In this document: positions 61,279-64,000 of the stretch, piece after piece
How positions within the stretch are numbered: the stretch's first letter is position 1
Layout of the letters: the number at the start of each line of letters is the position of its first letter
NCBI GenBank assembly: GCA_964410945.1
Contig: CAYPJE010000007.1
Span: 1-64,000, forward strand
Direction of reading: 5' to 3'
From: CAYPJE01 sp964410945
Lineage (GTDB): Bacteria > Fidelibacterota > Marinisomatia > Marinisomatales > TCS56
DNA: 64,000 bases
Notes under the pieces: generated by a model
What the model was told of the DNA's origin: nothing
Seen by the model: the letters and a program-made list of their open reading frames with translations, nothing else
Database searches by the model: none
Translations under genes and position numbers: made by a program

Positions 61279-61734
61279 ATGATCAGAGGTTTTATTAATA
61301 AACAATTATCAGTTATAATCATTCTGGTTTTGCCGGGGTTAATTCTGGCAGCCAGTAAAAAGGAGATTCAGGCCGCCCTCGATAAATGTTCCGAGGAGAA
61401 AACAGCCGTTGAATCCCAATTATCAGATCTGGAAGGCCGGATGAGTAATCTTAGCCAGAAGAATACATTGTTGGAAGCCCAGATCAATGACCAGAAAGAG
61501 GAGATTGAGCGCTTAAAAGCCGAACTGGCCCAGCTGCCCATAGAGGAATTTGAAGCATTACAGATCAAGATTACCGAAATCCAGGATGTCAAAAATAGTA
61601 TAATTGCTACTTTGGACGAACGGATGGAGCTGAAAGACCGGGCTCTGGAACAGTTATCACAGCAGAAAACACAGTTGGAACAACAGATCGAGGTGCTGGA
61701 GACCGAACTGACCAAGTCGCAGGTACGGCCTTAA
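61279..61734 (+). CDS. Exported coiled-coil protein
   Basis: 151 aa. Signal peptide to about residue 25 (IIILVLPGLILAA), then an almost continuous coiled coil (about 30-148) rich in E, Q, K and L with regular heptads and one possible break at PIEEFEAL. No other domain. Possibly a periplasmic spacer or a partner of an envelope complex. Monocistronic in appearance. Confidence 0.7.
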   Translation: MIRGFINKQLSVIIILVLPGLILAASKKEIQAALDKCSEEKTAVESQLSDLEGRMSNLSQKNTLLEAQINDQKEEIERLKAELAQLPIEEFEALQIKITEIQDVKNSIIATLDERMELKDRALEQLSQQKTQLEQQIEVLETELTKSQVRP

Positions 61735-61804
61735 TAAATATCCGCAGTAAAGCTGTTCAACCCATTTATTATTTATAAACTTTGCCATCAAAATTGAGAG
61801 TAGT

Positions 61805-62206
61805 ATGAATAATAAATACGAAATCGGTGCCTCTGTTTCCATCGAACATACATTTCATGCCCAGGATGTTGAAGTATTTGCCCAACTGAGCAGTGATAAT
61901 AATCCGGTCCATCTGGATGAGGAATATGCCGCCGGAACCCGGTTTGGTAAACGGATTGTCCACGGGATGCTGGTGGCCAGCCGATTCAGTACGATATTCG
62001 GTACCATTTTCCCCGGTGAAGGGGCTATTTACCTGGGACAGAATCTGCGCTTCACAGCCCCGGTCTACCTGGGAGATACAATAACTTATACCGTGGAAAT
62101 CACTGCCATTCGTGATGATAAACCAATTGCTACCTTTGCCACCGAAGCTGTGAATTCCAGCGGTGAAATAGTGATTAATGGTGAGGCGACCATCCTGTTG
62201 CCCTAA
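61805..62206 (+). CDS. MaoC-like (R)-enoyl-CoA hydratase
   Basis: 133 aa, single hotdog fold. The hydratase dyad is in SSDNNPVHLDEEYA (Asp31, His36), followed by FGKRIVHGMLVASRFSTIFG, the family's central helix, and YLGQNLRFTAPVYLGDTI. PhaJ-type enzymes hydrate trans-2-enoyl-CoA to the R-hydroxy form in fatty-acid or polyester metabolism. Convergent with the isoaspartyl methyltransferase gene, overlapping by four bases at the stops. Confidence 0.88.
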   Translation: MNNKYEIGASVSIEHTFHAQDVEVFAQLSSDNNPVHLDEEYAAGTRFGKRIVHGMLVASRFSTIFGTIFPGEGAIYLGQNLRFTAPVYLGDTITYTVEITAIRDDKPIATFATEAVNSSGEIVINGEATILLP

Positions 62207-62907
62207 TCAGTCTCATGAACCATTGGTACGAAACGTACCGCCAGAATTCTCTCTTTACTGATATTGCCTTTTCGATCTTTGGAGACAACCAGCAGTTCCT
62301 GGCTCCACCACTGGGGGCCGCAGGGCAGGACCATGATGCCGCCCGGTCTCAGCTGTTCAATTAATTTTGGTGGTATTTCCTCTGGTGCTGCCGTGACTAT
62401 AATCCGGTCAAATGGCGCCTCCTCCGGCCAGCCCTGGTAGCCGTCACCGGCCCGGACCGTAATGTTTGAGTAACCAAGTGAATCCAGCAGCGTTGCCGCC
62501 CGTTCAGCCAATCCGGGCAGGATTTCGATGGTAAACACCTCCTGCACCAAAGGCGATAAAACAGCCGCCTGGTAACCGGAGCCGGTACCGATCTCCAATA
62601 CTTTAGCTTCCGGGAAGGGGTGCAGCAATTCAGTCATAAGGGCTACGATATAGGGCTGGCTGATGGTCTGATCCAAGCCGATCGGTAATGGTCCATCGGA
62701 ATAGGCCTGTTCACGTAAATTGCGCGGAACAAACTGGTGGCGGGGGGTCGACCACATTACAGAAAGAACATCAGAATCGGTTATTCCTCGCCGGATCAAC
62801 TGGTTATCCACCATATTTGATCGTTGAATACGATATGTATCGGTTGGCTGTCCAGCGATTGTTATTGGAATGACAATCAGAAATAGCAGGATATGCAGAT
62901 ATTTCAT
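62203..62907 (-). CDS. pcm: Exported protein-L-isoaspartate O-methyltransferase
   Basis: 234 aa. A signal peptide (KYLHILLFLIVIPITIAGQ) precedes a complete PIMT domain: PRHQFVP, AYSDGPLPIGLDQTISQPYIVALM, the SAM-binding LEIGTGSGYQAAVLSPL and FDRIIVTAAPEEIP. Normal PIMT enzymes act in the cytoplasm on aged proteins. Export is unusual since SAM is not expected outside; a periplasmic form is known in some Gram-negative genomes, so this is not a sequencing artefact by itself. Single gene. Confidence 0.85.
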   Translation of the reverse strand: MKYLHILLFLIVIPITIAGQPTDTYRIQRSNMVDNQLIRRGITDSDVLSVMWSTPRHQFVPRNLREQAYSDGPLPIGLDQTISQPYIVALMTELLHPFPEAKVLEIGTGSGYQAAVLSPLVQEVFTIEILPGLAERAATLLDSLGYSNITVRAGDGYQGWPEEAPFDRIIVTAAPEEIPPKLIEQLRPGGIMVLPCGPQWWSQELLVVSKDRKGNISKERILAVRFVPMVHETD

Positions 62908-63009
62908 ATGCTAAATAATAAACCGTGGATGCCAGTCTGTCAACCTGTATCGATGGTCGATTTAATCCATGATGCCGTGTAAATTCGAGCTGTTGATATA
63001 TCAATTATT

Positions 63010-64000
63010 ATGAAGAAAACGACCATTATTCTACTGATCACGATGGCAATATCCCATGCCCAGGAAGATTTCCATGAAACCAAGGCACCCTGCAGTCATG
63101 CTAAATCTGCTCTGCAGACTTTAAGTACAGCCCGCAGGGCTACCGACGAGCAGGCTAAAATTGATGCCAAATATTATTTAATTGATATCACGATTGATCC
63201 GGGCGCCGAAACTGTCTCTGGCAGTGTGATAGGTGATTTTGAATTGGTTGATTCCTCCATAACCTATATTGAACTCGATCTGGTCAGCAATATGACGGTT
63301 TCCAGCACCGAAATGAATGGTTTGGTTGTTGAACATACCAGGGTCAATGATTTCGTACATATTCCCGTCCCTGACACTATCAGGTCCGGGATGGTCCGGG
63401 TTAAAATATCCTATTCCGGCCAGCCCGAGGCCAGTGGTTTCGGATCGTTTGAATTCAGTTCCTATAACGGCCAGCCCTGGATCTGGAGTCTGTCAGAACC
63501 CTACGGTGCCCGTTCCTGGTGGCCCTGCAAGGACGACCCGGCCGACAAAGCCGATTCGGTGGATATTGTGGTTACCGTACCCAATCCGTTGATCGTTGCC
63601 TCCAATGGTGTCCTGGTTGGTACCATGGATATTGGTGAAGAATACCGTAAATATTATTGGCAGGAACGCTACCCGATTGTCACATACCTGGTTTCGGTGG
63701 CGATTCATCCCTATCTGGTCTGGTACGACCAGTATGTTTCTGCCGGCAACGACACAATGCCAATCGAATTTTATGTCAGGCCGGATTATTACGATACGGT
63801 TTATAATGATTATCTGAAGACAACTGATATGCTGACTGTTTTTTCCGGTCTGTTTGGTGAATATCCGTTCATCGATGAAAAATACGGTCATGCCGAATTC
63901 GGCTGGGGTGGGGGCATGGAACACCAGACGATTACCAGCCTGGGGGGCTGGAGCGAGAGCCTTATTGCCCACGAACTGGCTCATCAATGGTGGGGTGATA
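63010..64000 (+). CDS. Exported M1-family aminopeptidase, N-terminal part
   Basis: The frame starts at ATG 63010 with a signal peptide (KKTTIILLITMAISHAQ) and runs off the right edge after 330 codons without a stop. Domain order of M1: beta-saddle domain with IDAKYYLIDITIDPGAETVSGSV and GARSWWPCKDDPADKADSVD, then the catalytic domain with the exopeptidase motif GGGMEHQT (Glu304) and the zinc site HELAHQWWGD (His321, Glu322, His325). It removes N-terminal residues from peptides in the periplasm, which fits with the exported PepF. The C-terminal half is not in the window. Confidence 0.92.
   Translation, partial: MKKTTIILLITMAISHAQEDFHETKAPCSHAKSALQTLSTARRATDEQAKIDAKYYLIDITIDPGAETVSGSVIGDFELVDSSITYIELDLVSNMTVSSTEMNGLVVEHTRVNDFVHIPVPDTIRSGMVRVKISYSGQPEASGFGSFEFSSYNGQPWIWSLSEPYGARSWWPCKDDPADKADSVDIVVTVPNPLIVASNGVLVGTMDIGEEYRKYYWQERYPIVTYLVSVAIHPYLVWYDQYVSAGNDTMPIEFYVRPDYYDTVYNDYLKTTDMLTVFSGLFGEYPFIDEKYGHAEFGWGGGMEHQTITSLGGWSESLIAHELAHQWWGD

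Overview
The window comes from an uncultured-looking bacterium of moderate GC. The primary-type sigma factor is short (283 aa, no region 1.1), which is typical of the Bacteroidetes/Fibrobacteres-Chlorobi-Neomarinimicrobiota side of the tree. There are many secreted or lipidated proteins, and HypD-type and YgfK/YqeB-type enzymes point to anaerobic life. I place it in or near the FCB superphylum with low certainty; no rRNA or ribosomal protein is present to settle it.

Layout. 0-1 kb: fused remnants of an ISL3 and an IS3 transposase. 1.1-3.2 kb: a secreted CsgG-like/MORN-repeat protein, then a non-coding stretch ending in an initiator tRNA-fMet with its terminator and a 16-bp copy of the tRNA 3' end. 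3.2-12.2 kb: a pyrrolysine-free MttB-family methyltransferase, a zinc ribbon protein, a DUF4397 lipoprotein, a lipid-kinase/hydrolase pair, an exported oligoendopeptidase F and a second metalloprotease lipoprotein. 12.2-13.1 kb: sigma factor. 13.2-39.9 kb: the main system, below. 39.9-41.1 kb: intergenic repeat region with four paired-palindrome elements and an unusual indel-free 22-bp periodic array. 41.2-64 kb: lspA, a STAS-like protein, paired exported amidohydrolases, an SDR, a hybrid histidine kinase, a glycyl radical enzyme (HypD, hydroxyproline dehydratase) with its activase, small signalling and hydrolase genes, TPR proteins, ispG, comM, a diheme cytochrome, a DUF2231 membrane protein, a MaoC hydratase, an exported isoaspartyl methyltransferase and the start of an M1 aminopeptidase.

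The 13-40 kb block is a two-armed anaerobic purine-catabolism cluster of the kind found in E. coli (ygeW to xdhD region) and in gut anaerobes. The minus arm (yqeC, mocA, yqeB, xdhC, hyuA) makes and matures the molybdenum, probably selenium-containing, cofactor and supplies a cyclic-amide hydrolase. The plus arm carries adenine deaminase, 8-oxoguanine deaminase-like and SsnA deaminases, two complete three-subunit molybdenum hydroxylases, the YgfK flavin/Fe-S oxidoreductase, YgeY hydrolase and YgeW carbamoyltransferase. The lyase YgeX is absent; two different fold-type II PLP enzymes sit between ygeW and the xanthine dehydrogenase small subunit, which suggests a variant of the last steps. Carbamate kinase, a purine transporter and selD are not in the window.

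Mobile DNA has entered the cluster twice without destroying neighbours: a decayed RAYT gene between mocA and yqeB, and an IS200-like transposase with REP-like hairpins between the FAD subunit gene and ygfK. The RAYT relic contains, inside its reading frame, a palindrome whose ends match the intergenic paired palindromes at 39.9-41.0 kb.
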